Of a DNA stretch of 64,000 nucleotides, positions 43,129-58,215 are shown piece by piece (within the stretch, counting starts at the first letter, position 1; the number at the start of each line of letters is the position of its first letter). The stretch spans positions 248,001-312,000 of the forward strand of contig WPIO01000186.1 in NCBI GenBank assembly GCA_009760855.2, read 5' to 3'. A program made the position numbers and the translations under genes. The DNA comes from Cristatella mucedo. Its lineage: Eukaryota; Bryozoa; Phylactolaemata; Cristatellidae. The notes beneath the pieces are model-generated. The model was not told the DNA's origin and searched no databases. It saw nothing but the letters and a program-made list of their open reading frames with translations.

Positions 43129-43639
43129 CAACTAAGCACGTGCTACGCTTGAGACTTTTATGTTGAGCACTTAAGGCCTGGGCGGCTTAAGGTGTGCATA
43201 CGGTAGCCAGCCGTCAATCAGTTCAATGAGTTAAGACTTTATTGAGCGGTCATCCGCTGATATTTCCACGTACGTACGGCTTCAAAGCAAAATTTATCAA
43301 GCCGAGCTAATACGGCGACGTTGATTTTGATCCATTCATAATAATCCACTAGTTAATCCAATGCACCAGGCAGTACTTACAGTGTGCAGTTTAATTCCCC
43401 TCAAGCGTAGATTCGTTCAAACAAATATATATGACACACTAATATGTATTCCTTGCCATTCTCTCTCGCCTCTAGAGAGGGAAGGGACGATAAGAAGGAA
43501 GCATGAGAGGGAAAGTGAGACACGTGTACGCGAGACCTGTGTCGAAGCATCTGAACAGCAGAGCGAAGAGAAAAGAGGTAGAGTGAGAGAAAGTAATGAT
43601 AACAACAATAGAAAAAGGCACTATGCATACGCAGTAAAG

Positions 43640-44080
43640 TAAACACATCCATACGGTTAGGGATAGCACTCACGCCGTCAGAATGCATGAGTACACAAAG
43701 TACAATTCGCAAGGATCCAGCAACTGCTACGAAGAACAAGTGCGTTTTAGCCTCTTTGTTATTGTCGTCAAGTCAGGGGATGTCATGATGTAAGTCGGAA
43801 GTGAGTTCCACGCTTTGGGAGCATACGAGCTAAACGCAAGGTCTCTAGAAGATTCAGTGTGGTTCGAGGCACAGTTAATCTGATTATGTGAGAAGAGCAG
43901 GTGCCACGATGCCTGGCCTGGTTTTGAGATTAGTTCTGATAGGTAGGTGGGAGCCAGAGAAGGAAGGTACCTAAAAGTGAGTGACAAAACCTTGAAGCCG
44001 ATACACTGCTTTTTGGGGAGTAGTGTAGTTAGGTGGGAATGGTATAGGGTGACAAATGCGATGCCCACGACACAAATTGA
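43640..44080 (-). mobile_element. LINE family 1, 3' fragment
   Basis: Complement encodes KQCIGFKVLSLTFRYLPSLA and PTYLSELISKPGQASWH, then the start of the 3' UTR. Its tail is missing. Confidence 0.8.
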
Positions 44081-44090
44081 AAGCCAGAGA

Positions 44091-44093
<3 letters not shown>

Positions 44094-44121
<28 letters not shown>

Positions 44122-44122
44122 C
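44094..44122. repeat. (GA)n microsatellite
   Basis: About 28 bases of GA repeat. Confidence 0.85.
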
Positions 44123-44739
44123 TAAAGAGGTAGAGATGTTGACTGATTTGGCTAGCGATTGGTGATGTTGAGTGCTAGTGAAATGTTGACTGATTTGGCT
44201 AGCTAGCTAGTGATCTCAAAAGATAGAGCTACTGTAGGACGTCTGCCGCCGCGAGACTGAGAATCGAATAAAGAATTTCGCCTCAAGCGCGGAGCGATCC
44301 CGAAATCTGTCGTTGACCGATTAAGAAAAAGGATAGAGGTGAATGTGAGGTAAGTAGAGTGGTAGAGCTTGAGAGAGTGTAGAGGGTGATAGAGCCAGAT
44401 ACCAAGTAGTGTGTGACTGTAAGGAATAGAGCGCCATATATATAGCGAGACGTTGGGAGTTGAGGGCGAGCGAGAAAGGCGGCGAGAGCTGCGAAAAGTC
44501 TGATGAAGGAGAGAGAAGAGCTTTCCTTCGAAAAATCCAACGACGGAGATCCCACTGTATTTCAGCCCAACCATCCTGCTTCGGGCAATCACCAGTGTAA
44601 ACAGAAACTATGAGGAATTTTTTACTCTTCGAGACTTTGAGTGTATATGATATAGTGCACAGCCAATGAAAGTAGGGTCAGGCCTATCATAGCCACTTTT
44701 GACATCCTTTTACATTGAACTTAGTCTAGCCATACTCAG

Positions 44740-45240
44740 GTTTATAATGCTTCTCTAGATAAAGAGGCTGTTTCCAAGTCGTTAAAATCGGCCATCGGTT
44801 GATTAATACTTAAAAAGTCTCGGTTCAATTCTACGGTCTTGGCAAACTATCGCCCAATTTCACTCCTTCCTTTTCGTTGAAAGAGTCACTAAGCAGCTCG
44901 TGAAAAACGTTGGTAAGCGTGGGATCTCATTAAAATCTCAGTCGTGATACACACGACACCGCTGCACTGAAACCTCGCTGCCCAGTTTGACAGGCGGCAT
45001 ACTGTTCGCCAACGATAATGGTAACGTCACTGCCCCGGTCGAGCTTGAACCATTAGCAACGTTTGACAGTAGTGATCACGGTATCCTTCTTAAGCGATTG
45101 AGGACAGCAATCGATCTGATAGGTGAGGCACTGTCGTGATTCAAATCCATTTCACTTTGAATTGCTTTTAGTCTCCATTGCGAATGGCCTCCCCGTGAGG
45201 CGGTAATATTGCAAGCCTTACTCAACTGATGGCGCGCGGT
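44740..45240 (+). mobile_element. LINE family 2 RT fragment, very degenerate
   Basis: Shows a NYRPISLLPF-like block (CTATCGCCCAATTTCACTCC at about 44848) and a diverged FDSSDHGILLKRLRTAIDLI block at about 45062-45120. Confidence 0.6.
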
Positions 45241-45724
45241 CCTGCTCGAAGTATTTTAAGACGACAACTTATCGATGTATCACCAAATATTCTTATGCGC
45301 TCGGCTGTGTGGTATGAGGAAGGCGTTGGCCGTGGGTTCGTGCGAAGCTATTCTCTAAACCTGCTTTGCTTAAAAATTTTTAGCAAAACTCCGTTATGGA
45401 AAGACCGGCGCCGTCACAATCTGCCGGCTGAATTAGAAAATCCTTAAGCAACGCCAAAGCTATACTACGGATTGCTCTCGACCCGTGATATTAGCTTTAG
45501 CCTATAATAATAAGAATTTTTATGGTAACATGACAAGTTGTCGCACCCTAAGAGAGCTATTTTCCTTCCGGGATGCTTCACCTAAGCTGAAAAAGAAAGC
45601 AAATAAACTTATTAGGGATCACAACTGCAGTATTCAAAAGTGCATTAAATACCGCTTGCACAGACGAGCATTCGCTTCGAGGAACAGGTTTTGTTTTAGT
45701 TTCACTTCACAAGGCGTCATTTTC

Positions 45725-45988
45725 GAGTATGTCGGAGTGATCGGTGATCGACACGACTTGCAGGCCTTGGGTGCACAAGAACTGAAGGCTGAAGGTCTTC
45801 AAAGGATTTGGTGACGATGCTCAGAGGCACCTCTAAGCGACCTATGCTTCGGATTAGTGCCCCACCCACTTCGAGTTGCAGGCAGACTAGCAAGTATTTT
45901 AGGTGGGCACAGAGGCCGGAGCACAGCAGGAACTTGCAGGACCTTTTAAAGGTGATACTGTGCTTTACGGGAAGCCGTTTTAGCTCGA
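45725..45988 (-). mobile_element. LINE family 1 internal fragment
   Basis: Complement encodes ELKRLPVKHSITFK and a diverged VTKSFEDLQPSVLV; ends at the GA-rich array. Confidence 0.65.
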
Positions 45989-46158
45989 AGAGAGAGAGAC
46001 AGAGAGAGGGAGAGAGAGAGAGAAAGAAAGAGTGAAAGAGAGGGAGAGAGAGCGAGAGAACGAGAGCAAGAGAGAGAGAGAGAGAGAGAGAAAGGGAAAG
46101 AGAGAGAAAGGCAGGAAAGAGAGAGAGGGGAGAGACGGGAGAAAAAGAGAGAAGGGGC

Positions 46159-46195
<37 letters not shown>

Positions 46196-46393
46196 GGAGA
46201 GAGAGGGAACGAGAGAGGGGAGAGAGAGTTAAAGAGAGTGAGAGAGATGAGAGAGGGGGAAAGGAGAGAGATAAAGATGGAGAAAGAGAGAAAAAGAGAG
46301 AGAGATTGAAAGTTAAAGAGAGAGAGAGAGAGATAGATAGAAGTTAGAGAGAGATAGAGTTTAAGAGAGAGAGAGAGAGAGACAGAGAGAGAG
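45989..46393. repeat. GA-rich simple-repeat array
   Basis: About 400 bases of GAGA with interspersed A, G, C and T. Open frames of Ser-Leu or Arg-Glu repeats here are artefacts. Confidence 0.95.
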
Positions 46394-46396
46394 CTT

Positions 46397-46515
46397 CGAT
46401 GTTCGCTCCGACCAAGGTCTGACTGAAGTCGTGGGCTCGAGCCTCGAGGCATATGTGAAGCGCCTGAATAGAGATTAAGTTCTCTTGGGGCGCTATATAA
46501 ATGAATTATATATTA
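46397..46515 (+). mobile_element. SINE-B
   Basis: TCGCTCCGACCAAGGTCTGA, GTGGGCTCGAGCCTCGAGGC, AAGCGCCTGAATAGAGATTAAG, then TCTCTTGGGGCGCTATATAAATG. Confidence 0.9.
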
Positions 46516-46728
46516 CATATACAATAGACAAGCCAAGCTATTGAGCTCTGTAAGATCTGCAACATTCTATTGAGCAGGCAGGAAAAATAGCAAGGTAAAT
46601 TAGGGTTTAAACTATCCGCGTATATTCGTCTCTAAATTCTCTGCAGTAAGACAGCAGCATGATGGAATCGCAGCAAATCAGCGCTCCTTTTCCGGTCAGG
46701 CAAGGAATGCATGGGTGTGGCAGCGCTG

Positions 46729-46790
46729 CCGTCTGCTTTCTGCTTTCTGCTTTCTGCTTTCTGCTTTCTGCCGTCTGCCGTCTGCCGTAC
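46729..46790. repeat. 7-bp (CTTTCTG)n tandem repeat
   Basis: Five CTTTCTG units with flanking CCGTCTG variants. Confidence 0.85.
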
Positions 46791-46958
46791 TGCCCACGTA
46801 ACTATCTTGCCCATTCAATCGTCTTGCTCAAGCCGTCACAGCTGCCTCTCGGGCGTCCGATGACAAGCAGTACAAGTAAATGAAAACCTAGAGCATGCCT
46901 GATTTTACTGTAAAGTCGCAGTAAGAGCATGTCGCTGCTGCCGCCTCGTTGGCATCAC

Positions 46959-47293
46959 CTTGCTGTCGCGTCGAATCATCACGACGACCATGAGAGCCAA
47001 GCAGCTGACGACGCACGTGCAGCTGGTCACGAGCAGAGCCTGTCGAACCGCGCCGTCGCCGTCCTTCAGCATCGGCAGCGAGGCGTTGCTACTGCGTCCG
47101 GCCGAGCATGCTTCTAACAAGAGCCTGCTAGTACTGTTGGCCGAGCCAGAGCCGTCATGGCGGCGATGACTCGTCTCGGTCGTGCTGCCATTCTCTGGGT
47201 CGCAGGCCTCGCAAGACCTGCACGCGCATCTGTGCGAGCCAGCGACGACGCTACTTCCCAGCATGCTCTCACACTGCAACGGACCGTGCGAGG
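46959..47293 (-). CDS. GPR158-like: GPR158/GPR179-like class C GPCR, cysteine-rich stalk and TM1 exon
   Basis: Donor GACAGCAAG|GTGATG after 46959, phase 0. The start is either 47293 (acceptor ATGGCAG|CC, two leading bases) or 47273 (acceptor GTTGCAG|TGT, phase 0). Encodes an EGF-like cysteine end (QCESMLG... GSHRCACR), then CRSCEACD, matching the CxxCxxGCxxC stalk of the family. A Ser/Thr-rich glycosylatable stretch (NGS, NST, NAS) follows, then TM1 (LLVTSCTCVVSCLALMVVVM) and the basic turn IRRDSK. The frame stays open to 47351, but upstream of 47293 it reads into intron. Exons for the rest of the ectodomain and the signal peptide must lie at higher coordinates. Confidence 0.75.
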
Positions 47294-48754
47294 CTGCCAT
47301 TAGTAGTGCCGGCCGGTCGATGGCGGCAAAATCAGTCCAACCTGAGACCAATAGTGCCTAACTACGTACTGCGTAGTGGTCAATAGAAATCTCACTTCAA
47401 TTCGTCATCCGCAACGATTGCATGCGATTGCTGCTATTTTTCAAGCGTATTAAGACTAGCTTATCAAGCCGATGAGAATCAAATTATTGCGAGGATAAAA
47501 TACTGAAAAACAAGGGGACCTTGCCCCGCAATTGGCAAACGCTGCAACACCTGTACTGCTGCCTTCCCGTGATTTGGCTTGACTCCCATTGTTCACCATC
47601 GTGACCCTCCTATGATGGCTTAGGTCGTCGCTTTCCGCTGTTCTCTTACCTAAGACTGCTTAAAGAATGTTCTCATTCGTAGGGTCCTTTGTCGGACGTG
47701 CACGGCTGGGAGCCCGAAGTGCTCAGACCCTACACTGTCTATTCAAATGCTTTTGAGTGAATTGCTCGTACCTTTTTTGATATTGACCAAATGCTGCTAA
47801 AGCTGAACCTAGTACTTTGTTGAAACTGTGACCTATGAACTATAAGCTGCCTGAGGGTCCTGCTGCAGCCCGAACGAAGAGAGTGGCAAAAACCGAGCTA
47901 CATTCTTTCTCTCGTACTTCTACTGCACTGAATGGGTGGAACTTTCTACGCTAAATTTATGCATAAAGCAGTTACCGACAGAAGTAAAATTCTCGTCCTT
48001 TGTATTGTCTTAAATTCTCACCTAAGAGACCAGAGATTGATAGGGAAGTTTGAATCCATGGTGATAGGCAATGGTCGGTCCCTGACTGTTGAGTTAGTGG
48101 CTATCTGAGAGGCTAACTATAATAACTTTGAAATCCAGAGGCAAGAAAAATCATATACGTTGAGTTCATTTCAACAGCTACGTACAGACATGCGTCGCAA
48201 CTGCAGACCAAATAACAGCGCCACGACGCTGGCTTGAATCACGTTGGGCATATGCCGCTAGATCGAATCCTAGGTGTGACCAGATGCTGTGCAAAACATG
48301 GTTTCACTATTATCATTGACAGTTACTATCGAAGGATTGCACCCAAGGGGAGCAATCTATGGCAAATGTTAACAATGGTGAATCTCGAACCGTCAGAAAT
48401 TCTCCTACACCGCAGCCAAAGCCACGGCCACCAAGGGAATCTCGCGGTAGAGCCACGTGACTGCGAGTTTCTTGGAGGCGGTGCTGCTGCTGCTGCTGTT
48501 CATGCGCTGAGGCTGTTTAGTCAATCCCTGGGCAGCCACGGAGCAATCTTCGCAATTAAATGAACTCGATGCACTCGATGCCAGATTCTTTTCTGCAGCT
48601 CGAGCTGCAGCGACAGCTACGCCCTCGCTTGGCTACAAGAAAGGCGTTGCGAAAACCGGGGGAGCTCGCTCGAGATGTTGCCGAGTCTGACTTCCGAGTC
48701 TGACTTCCGAGTCTGACTTCTTTTTATTTTCTCCCTAGTCTGAATTTGATCTAG
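47294..48754. other. no gene or repeat recognised; short tandem repeat
   Basis: A three-fold repeat of CCGAGTCTGACTT lies at 48680-48722 and a CTG run at 48482-48498. A minus-strand open stretch at about 48420-48640 (contains FNCEDCSV) has no clear family match. Confidence 0.4.
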
Positions 48755-50170
48755 CGCTCCCCTCTTTTCACAACCTACCCTCTCTCCCTCTGGCCAATGT
48801 CAAGCACAGAGTCGGCTTTCACGTCTACGTCGATGACAGTCAGCTCTTCTTGTCCGTCCTTCGACCCTTTGAACTAAGCCTCTCTCCTCGTTCGTTAATG
48901 TCCTCGCTGCCGGCAGCTCTGACATTCGCGTTTGCATGGGTGCAACGTCCTGAAGCTTGGCGATGATAATACCAACCTAATGTTTATTGGAAAACCTTGT
49001 GTCGCCCGAAATTTAGAAGACCTAATCTTCAAGATGGCTTCAGCGAGCCCTCGGGTGGCGCCGGCCCGTAATCTAAGCGTACTAATCAAAAGCGACTGGT
49101 GATTGGATGAGCTCATTTCCTCCATTATCAAGTCGGCCTACTTTCACTTATAATAATCATAATAACACACTTGATAAAGCGCCTCGGAGAACTTGATTTC
49201 TTTCTAGGTGCTTTACATTTGGTTCAAAGATAACACGATCGAATTGTTAGCAATATCATGCTCAATGAGCAACAAGAATAACATGGTTAGGGTGACATGC
49301 ACGGGGTCAGCATGTAAATACGTTTAGTGACAGCATGCACAGTGTCAGCACGCATAAGCAGATAAAGAACGAATCATATGAATCTACTAAATGCTGTGCT
49401 AAATAGGTGCTCTTGAGGAACATTGCCAAAAAAATCATGGCAAACTAGATAATAGTACGACATCCTAAGCTAGTCCACACGCTGGTGACACCGCGTCAAG
49501 ATTATTGCAATCCCTTTTATTCAAGTGCCCTCAATCGCTTTAAACTGGAGTGAAACTCGGCGACTCGTCTGGTATACCATCAAACAAGCAGCTGCAACAT
49601 CATAACACTTCCGTTCAACCGTCAGTGGGTCCCTGTCAAATTTTGAATCGATATCAAGATCCTCAGTCTGATTTACAGGTCGGTTGACTCGTTTGCAACA
49701 GCCTAGTGAAGTGTCCGAACTCGTTGCTCGTCCAGTGTCATGGAATCTTCCACCGTGCACTCGTCAGCATCATATTGCCATATCGCCGACCAGCTAAATT
49801 GAAATTAAATCGCACTAAGTTGAAATCCATTACGAACTCGTTCCTAGTCCAGCGTGTATTCGGAGACCTCAGCATCTAGTTATATCGCCGACACTCGCAC
49901 TAAATTGTACTCTATTCTATTTATCACAGCATTTAGTGGGTCCTTTTATTCTTCCTTTATGTGCTTATGCGTGGTGACACTGTGCATGCTGCCACTAACC
50001 ATACTTGCATACGGACCCTGTGCACGTCATCCTTAACCATGTTGCTCTTGCTGTTTATTCAGCATGCTACCACTAACCGTTTGATTCTGCTTCCTTTGCA
50101 GCAAATTTACAGTGCCTAGAAAGAGATTGAGTTCCCTGAGGGCGCTATATTAAATGTACTATCATTATTT
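48755..50170 (+). mobile_element. LINE, degenerate RT and 3' end, with nested minus copy
   Basis: Encodes HRVGFHVYVDDSQLFLS (RT palm, D-D kept) and SDW*LDELISSIIKSAYFHL. It is interrupted at about 49148-49425 and continues to a family 1 3' UTR ending AGTGCCTAGAAAGAGATTGAG near 50165. The 5' part is diverged and may be a different subfamily. Confidence 0.65.
49148..49425 (-). mobile_element. LINE family 1 3' end, nested
   Basis: TAATAATCATAATAACACAC, TTGATAAAGCGCCTCGGAG, AACTTGATTTCTTTCTAGG, then the complement of the 3' UTR to the GTGCTAAATAGGTG point. Confidence 0.8.
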
Positions 50171-50569
50171 TTTATTAAATTGAAATCTTGTTGGTCTTTT
50201 GGAGATCTAGCCAACAGCTCTTTTGCGCCTAAAGTCTGAAATTTACTTTCAGGTATGGTCTCGACTTGCAATGACCTTGCATCTTTTAAGCTGTGATAGT
50301 GGTTTCTAATAATCGGCTCGTACCAAAATAGGCAATGATAGAGCCGCGATAGGAAAATGGGAGGACAGCGTAAGGACAACGATGGGACAATGCACCGTGT
50401 TGAGCGCAGTCTTGGATGCCTCTTTAAGAAGTCTGGGTCTGATGACGATGTAGCCAATTTCATAAATTTCCTCCGAGTCTACACCCGAAATCTTTGAAAG
50501 ACAAGGTCTTCTTGTTTTAGATGGAAACTAAAGTCCTGTCAATCAGACCTAAAACAGATTTATAAGACG

Positions 50570-52545
50570 GAAACCAATTTGAGAGCCTATTCTGAGAGGT
50601 CTCACTTCTCAGATATTAACTGCTCACGTAACAGGTTTTCAGCCTTCTTCACTGAAAGCATCGCCCACATTCATGCCTCCATAAGGCTCCCTCCAACTAA
50701 AGCAATAATTAAGTCGCAACCTGTGACCTTGCTTAGGAGATTTTTCGAGGTTTCTACATGAGATGTGGCTACCTTAATGCTTTCTAAGCAGTATCTGTAA
50801 AGTGTCTAAAAAGAGATTCATATCTCTCAGGGCGCTATAAAGATATATTAATATAACTATTATGACCTTAATAAAGTCTAATAAAAAGACCTTCACTGGC
50901 CGACAGACTTAGCCCGGCCATAACTGAGATCTGTAATGCTTCTCCGGAAAACGGGGTTGTGCCCGAGTCCTTCAAATCGGCCATCGTAGACCGATACTTA
51001 AAGAGCATTGATTAGATCCGGAGGCCCTAGCAAACTATCGTCCAGCCTCCCTTCTTCCTGTTTTGTCAATGATTCTTGTCAATAATTGTCTCTAAGCAGC
51101 TTGTTAAACTTATCGAAAAGAATGAAGTTTCAGAAAAAAACATTCAGTTGGAGTTTGAGTGGCAGCTCCCTGCTGAAACTGCACTCCTCCGAGTAATAAA
51201 CGACATAATAAGCATCAAAGATGACGGGAATATCACAGCCATAGAGCTGCTGGCTCTATCAGCTGCCTTCGACACTAATGATCATGATATCCTACTTGAA
51301 CGATTGAGAACAACGATTGGTTTGGCGTACAAGGCACTGGCTTCATTTAAATCGCGCTCGCCCGATCATGTTCAATCCGTGTCGTGGGGGCTCAGGTCTC
51401 ATCAACCAGACCAGTCAGCTGTGAAGTCCCACAAAGGTCCGTCCTTGATTTGTTGCTGTTCTGCATTTACAATGAACTCTCGGGCACGTAGAATCGGCTA
51501 TCGCTGTTATGTTGACAATACTCTGCTGCACTTGCCATCTTAACCACAAGAATCTGTTATAGCGACTGATAAACTGATTGCTTGCCTTGCAGACACTTGA
51601 TCGTGGACGCCGAAAATTTCCTTAAACTAAACTGCGTCAAACTGTAACTGCTACTCATAGGATTCCCTTAGTCGTGTGGCTAGACTAGAACACTTGGCTC
51701 TTCTGATGGATGATGTTGTTATGCGACAGTACCCGTGCGCTAGGAATTTAAGTGTCGTCTTTACAGCTATCTAAAATCTTGGAAACTTAGTTAGGAAGAT
51801 TGCTTCTACAGCTAGCCATTATGTCTGATCCCTATCTAAAAATAGCGATCGTCTACCACGGTGGCTCGAAAAGCATTCAAATAGCTCCCTGGTTCTGACT
51901 CTACCAAATTATTGCAATTCCAATTTGGCTGAGCTATCGAAAAAAGCCACTAGGTAACTGCAGCTGGTGATTTATATGACTGCAAGGCTGGTTAGAAAAT
52001 CCCATCTATTTTACCATGTGTCTGCTCTGCTTCAGGAGCTTTGATGGTTTCCGGTTGATCCACGGATTCAGAGTAAAGTTCTTTCGCTGCCCCACAATTC
52101 TCGCCACAGCTTTGCTTCTTCATACCTAGCTGAGCACCAGTTCCAGCCGTCTCGTGCCCTCAACTCCACTATGAACATTACATTAGCTGTTCCATTCCTT
52201 CGCTTAAAGACCGTTTCGACGGAAGCCTTTGATCTACAAGTCCTAGACTGCGGAACTCACTCCCACAATTTTTTCGCAACAACCACTTTCCTGCAGCCGA
52301 CTATGGCACATTCTGTCCAGCCATCCTGAGCTGCTACTTCCGTGCTACTCACTACAACTGCTCTCCTGAATGAGGTAAGCCTCTCACTTTTTCTTTGTTG
52401 CTTGAGATGAAGCCTTTTGGCTACCTAATGCGTACCAAAAGCCGCTAAAGCTTTGAGTTCACTATGTAAAACTCGAATGCGTAATACGCACACCGTCTTT
52501 GTATCTATGTGGAGTTACAAATGAAAAAATATGTATGTATATCCG
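50570..52545 (+). mobile_element. LINE family 2, long degenerate copy
   Basis: RT coding remnants: NGVVPESFKSAIVDRYLKS at about 50950, ETALLRVINDIISIKDDG and LSAAFDTNDHDILLERL at about 51175-51305, and a decayed catalytic box (YVDNTLLHL) at about 51510. The 3' part (51850-52540) is homologous to 37255-37738 and ends GGAGTTACAAATG at about 52527. A LINE family 1 tail is nested at about 50775-50870. Confidence 0.8.
50775..50870 (+). mobile_element. LINE family 1 tail nested in family 2
   Basis: ATGCTTTCTAAGCAGTATCTG, AAAGTGTCTAAAAAGAGATTC, TCTCTCAGGGCGCTATAAAG; flanked by AT-rich sequence with TTAAT(A) on both sides. Confidence 0.7.
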
Positions 52546-52760
52546 TCTGTAACTCCACAATACCATAGAGACTATATGGGTGTTATGCATGGGAATTTTG
52601 TATAGCGAACTCACAGATTAAGTGGCTTTCGGTATGCATTCGGTAGCCAACAGACTTCATCTCACGCAACAAAGAGAAAGTGGGAAACATAGCAGAGTCA
52701 GGAGAGCAGTTGGGATAGTGAGCAGCATGGAAGTAGCAGCTCAGGACTATACATACTTGC
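52546..52760 (-). mobile_element. LINE family 2 3' end, inverted tail-to-tail
   Basis: Starts with the complement of the family 2 tail (ATCCGTCTGTAACTCCAC) and follows the 3' region backwards (GGCTTTCGGTATGCATTCGG, AAGAGAAAGTGGGAAACATAGC). Placed directly against the plus copy. Confidence 0.8.
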
Positions 52761-53142
52761 GACCGCCTTAGACATGGGCGATGCTAGGCAACGTGGAAAG
52801 TCTACTATCGTTCTCTCCGGTAAGATTTTGTATCACCAGGTGCGGCACTTGTAGAGGCGTATCACCATTTCACCGACGCACGATGCCACTCGAGATCTCG
52901 AGCGAGCACGCGCCAGGAGATGAAGCAGTTGTCGGAGGCTCCAGCAGTGCCTGAGGGCTCGCTTAATGCTACCACGTGACGCTGCTGCACGTGACTGACT
53001 TTTTGTTAAGTAAAACTGGGACCATAGAAGATAGCTGACAGAACGTGGATGAGTGGGGAATGGATGGGTGGGCGGATGGAAGACGGGGGACTGGTGGTTG
53101 GCACGGGACTAACTATATACAGCCAAAGGCATCTGCAATTTT

Positions 53143-53625
<483 letters not shown>

Positions 53626-54096
53626 GCTCATTTTCTAGTTACCGTTATCTAGTTAGAGTAACCTAGTTGCCATGTCGAAATAACTCCCTGGAGGCGGCGT
53701 GGCTGCTGGCTCAGCGCATGTCAGCGCCGGCGCCGGGATGGTCGGCTGCAGCCAGACTGTCTGTTAATCCAGCATCGGTAGACTGGCACGACGGAGCACC
53801 ACACTTTGATAGCTGACGTTACTCATGCATGCATAAAAGGGCTCAAAATACATCACCAGTATAACAGGTTTGGAATGAATTTGGACACTTCTTTTGCTGA
53901 GCATCGAACTTCGAACCCAATGCAAAGCATTCATGCTGTGGACATGCGAAAGTCCCTGCGTAATGCTGAACGTGGATCCTTGGGCAGTTTTAGCCTAGTT
54001 TAACATAGAATAGAACCAGTGAATGTCTTAGTCCTTGAACTTGCTACTAGCCACGGCAGACACATGCCACGGCAGACACGGACGCCTTGCTATTAC

Positions 54097-54227
54097 AAAG
54101 AGCAGGCCGCCATCAGCTGATATCCAATTGTGTCTGGTGCCGCTGCCGCTGCCGCTGTCACACTGGCTGCGATACAAAGTGTGCCAGCCACGGGAACCTA
54201 ATCCGGCGCCAGGTGGATCGGGCGAGG
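54097..54227 (-). other. candidate ectodomain exon of the GPR158-like gene (weak)
   Basis: Minus-strand stretch with acceptor ATCTCCACCAG|CC (54228/54227) and donor CTCTTT|GTAATA after 54097, 43 codons. It includes GWHTLYRSQCD, a Ser-Gly run and HNWISADGG. The spacing of W, Y, C and W recalls the ectodomain pattern WSxPYLEC...GWL of the family, but the similarity is low and no neighbour exon connects it. Reported only as a lead. Confidence 0.2.
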
Positions 54228-54395
54228 CTGGTGGAGATAATTACTTTACTGCTGGGCAAGCCTCTTTGCTTGTAGGATTGTCCATGGCTCGAGTGTCGCT
54301 CTGCTGTGCAAACCACTGGTGCTGATTGCTATGGGATTAACAAGTTAAAGTATTGCCGACAAAAGCAGGTACACAGTGAGAAACAGACAATAGAG

Positions 54396-57076
<2,681 letters not shown>

Positions 57077-57823
57077 TAGTGATGATAAGCCATGTGCAAA
57101 GGCTTGCTTAACGAGCTATCAATACTATGATCTAATGCTGATATCAAGAACGACTCCGGCCCGGAGTTGCGGGTCTGATTATGCAGCAGCTTACCTGGGT
57201 GACATTTGATAGGAAAGGTGAAAGGCAGACAGCCGGCTTTGCTAGGTGAAAGAGGTCCTTGGCAGGCCGCCAACTGAGTAGTCGATGATGATATGTTTAC
57301 GTAAGCTGTTCGGTCGATTGTGAGACCATTAGGCTCATGGCTGGAGAGGGTATTGAGAGCTTGCTTGGAAGGGAAGCTTTCTAAGCAGCCGCACGGGCAG
57401 CTTCTTCTTCTGCTGCTGCCCCCAGGGCGAAGTGCCCGCAGCTTCAAATGCTGCAAGGCTGCATTCAATTAGGACAGTGTCGGCTGCTGTCCGTGTGCCA
57501 GAGCTGGCGGCGACGCTTTTCTACCCGGTCGCGCACTCTTCATGGAACCGAGAACTCTCCTGTGAGCCTGCTGCCTGTGAATAGCTGCTAATGTACGCCA
57601 GCCTGCCTACTAGCACAGCCCTGGAAATGCCTGCTCGTGCACTGCTAGTCTTTCCTTGGCCCCAGCCACGTACAAGAGCGAGCAAGCACCGCACGAGCAC
57701 ACTCGCTCATGTGCACGTGAGCTGACACGTATACACACATGCGAGGAGCGGGAAAGAACACGTGGGCAAGCACCCACACTAACATACTACTAGCATGCAC
57801 ATGCATTCATGCACACACACATG

Positions 57824-57850
57824 CACACACACACACACACACACACACAC
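57824..57850. repeat. (CA)n microsatellite
   Basis: 27 bases of CA repeat, preceded by CA-rich sequence. Confidence 0.9.
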
Positions 57851-58087
57851 AATAGAGAGCGCATAATGCAGCGTACACGTGCATGCACTTCAAAAAATTT
57901 CCCTCCGTCTGCATCTCTAAAAAAGGACAGATCAACTGGCTCATTCAGCCGCTGATGCACGTGGGCAGAGGAGGGAAAGACACTTGCGTGCATCACGTGC
58001 TGCTGCTGAATATAAAGAATCTCACTTTGAAACGCTCGACCTCGGTCGCGAAGTTCTAGTACCTGCAACGCTGGGCTAAGTGGCTCT

Positions 58088-58215
58088 CTCTCCCCCTCCC
58101 TCCCCCTCTCTCCCTCCCTTCCTCCCTCTCTCCCTCCCTCCCTCCCGTCCTCCCTCCCTCCATCCCTCCCTCCCGTCCTCCCTCCCTCCATCCTTCCCTC
58201 CTTCTCTCTCTCAGG
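58088..58215. repeat. (CCCT)n-rich tract
   Basis: TCCCTCCC repeats with CATC and CGTC variants. Confidence 0.9.

Larger units (their letters stand above)
42581..46958 (-). other. intron between TM1 and TM2 exons
   Basis: 4.4 kb. Contains SINE-B copies, LINE fragments and a GA-rich array. No gene recognised in 42581-42989, 43129-43639, 44131-44739, 45241-45724 or 46516-46958. Confidence 0.7.

Noticed and set aside
45946-46452. Ser-Leu-rich open frame on the minus strand
   Set aside because: Simple translation of the GA-rich array at 45989-46393.
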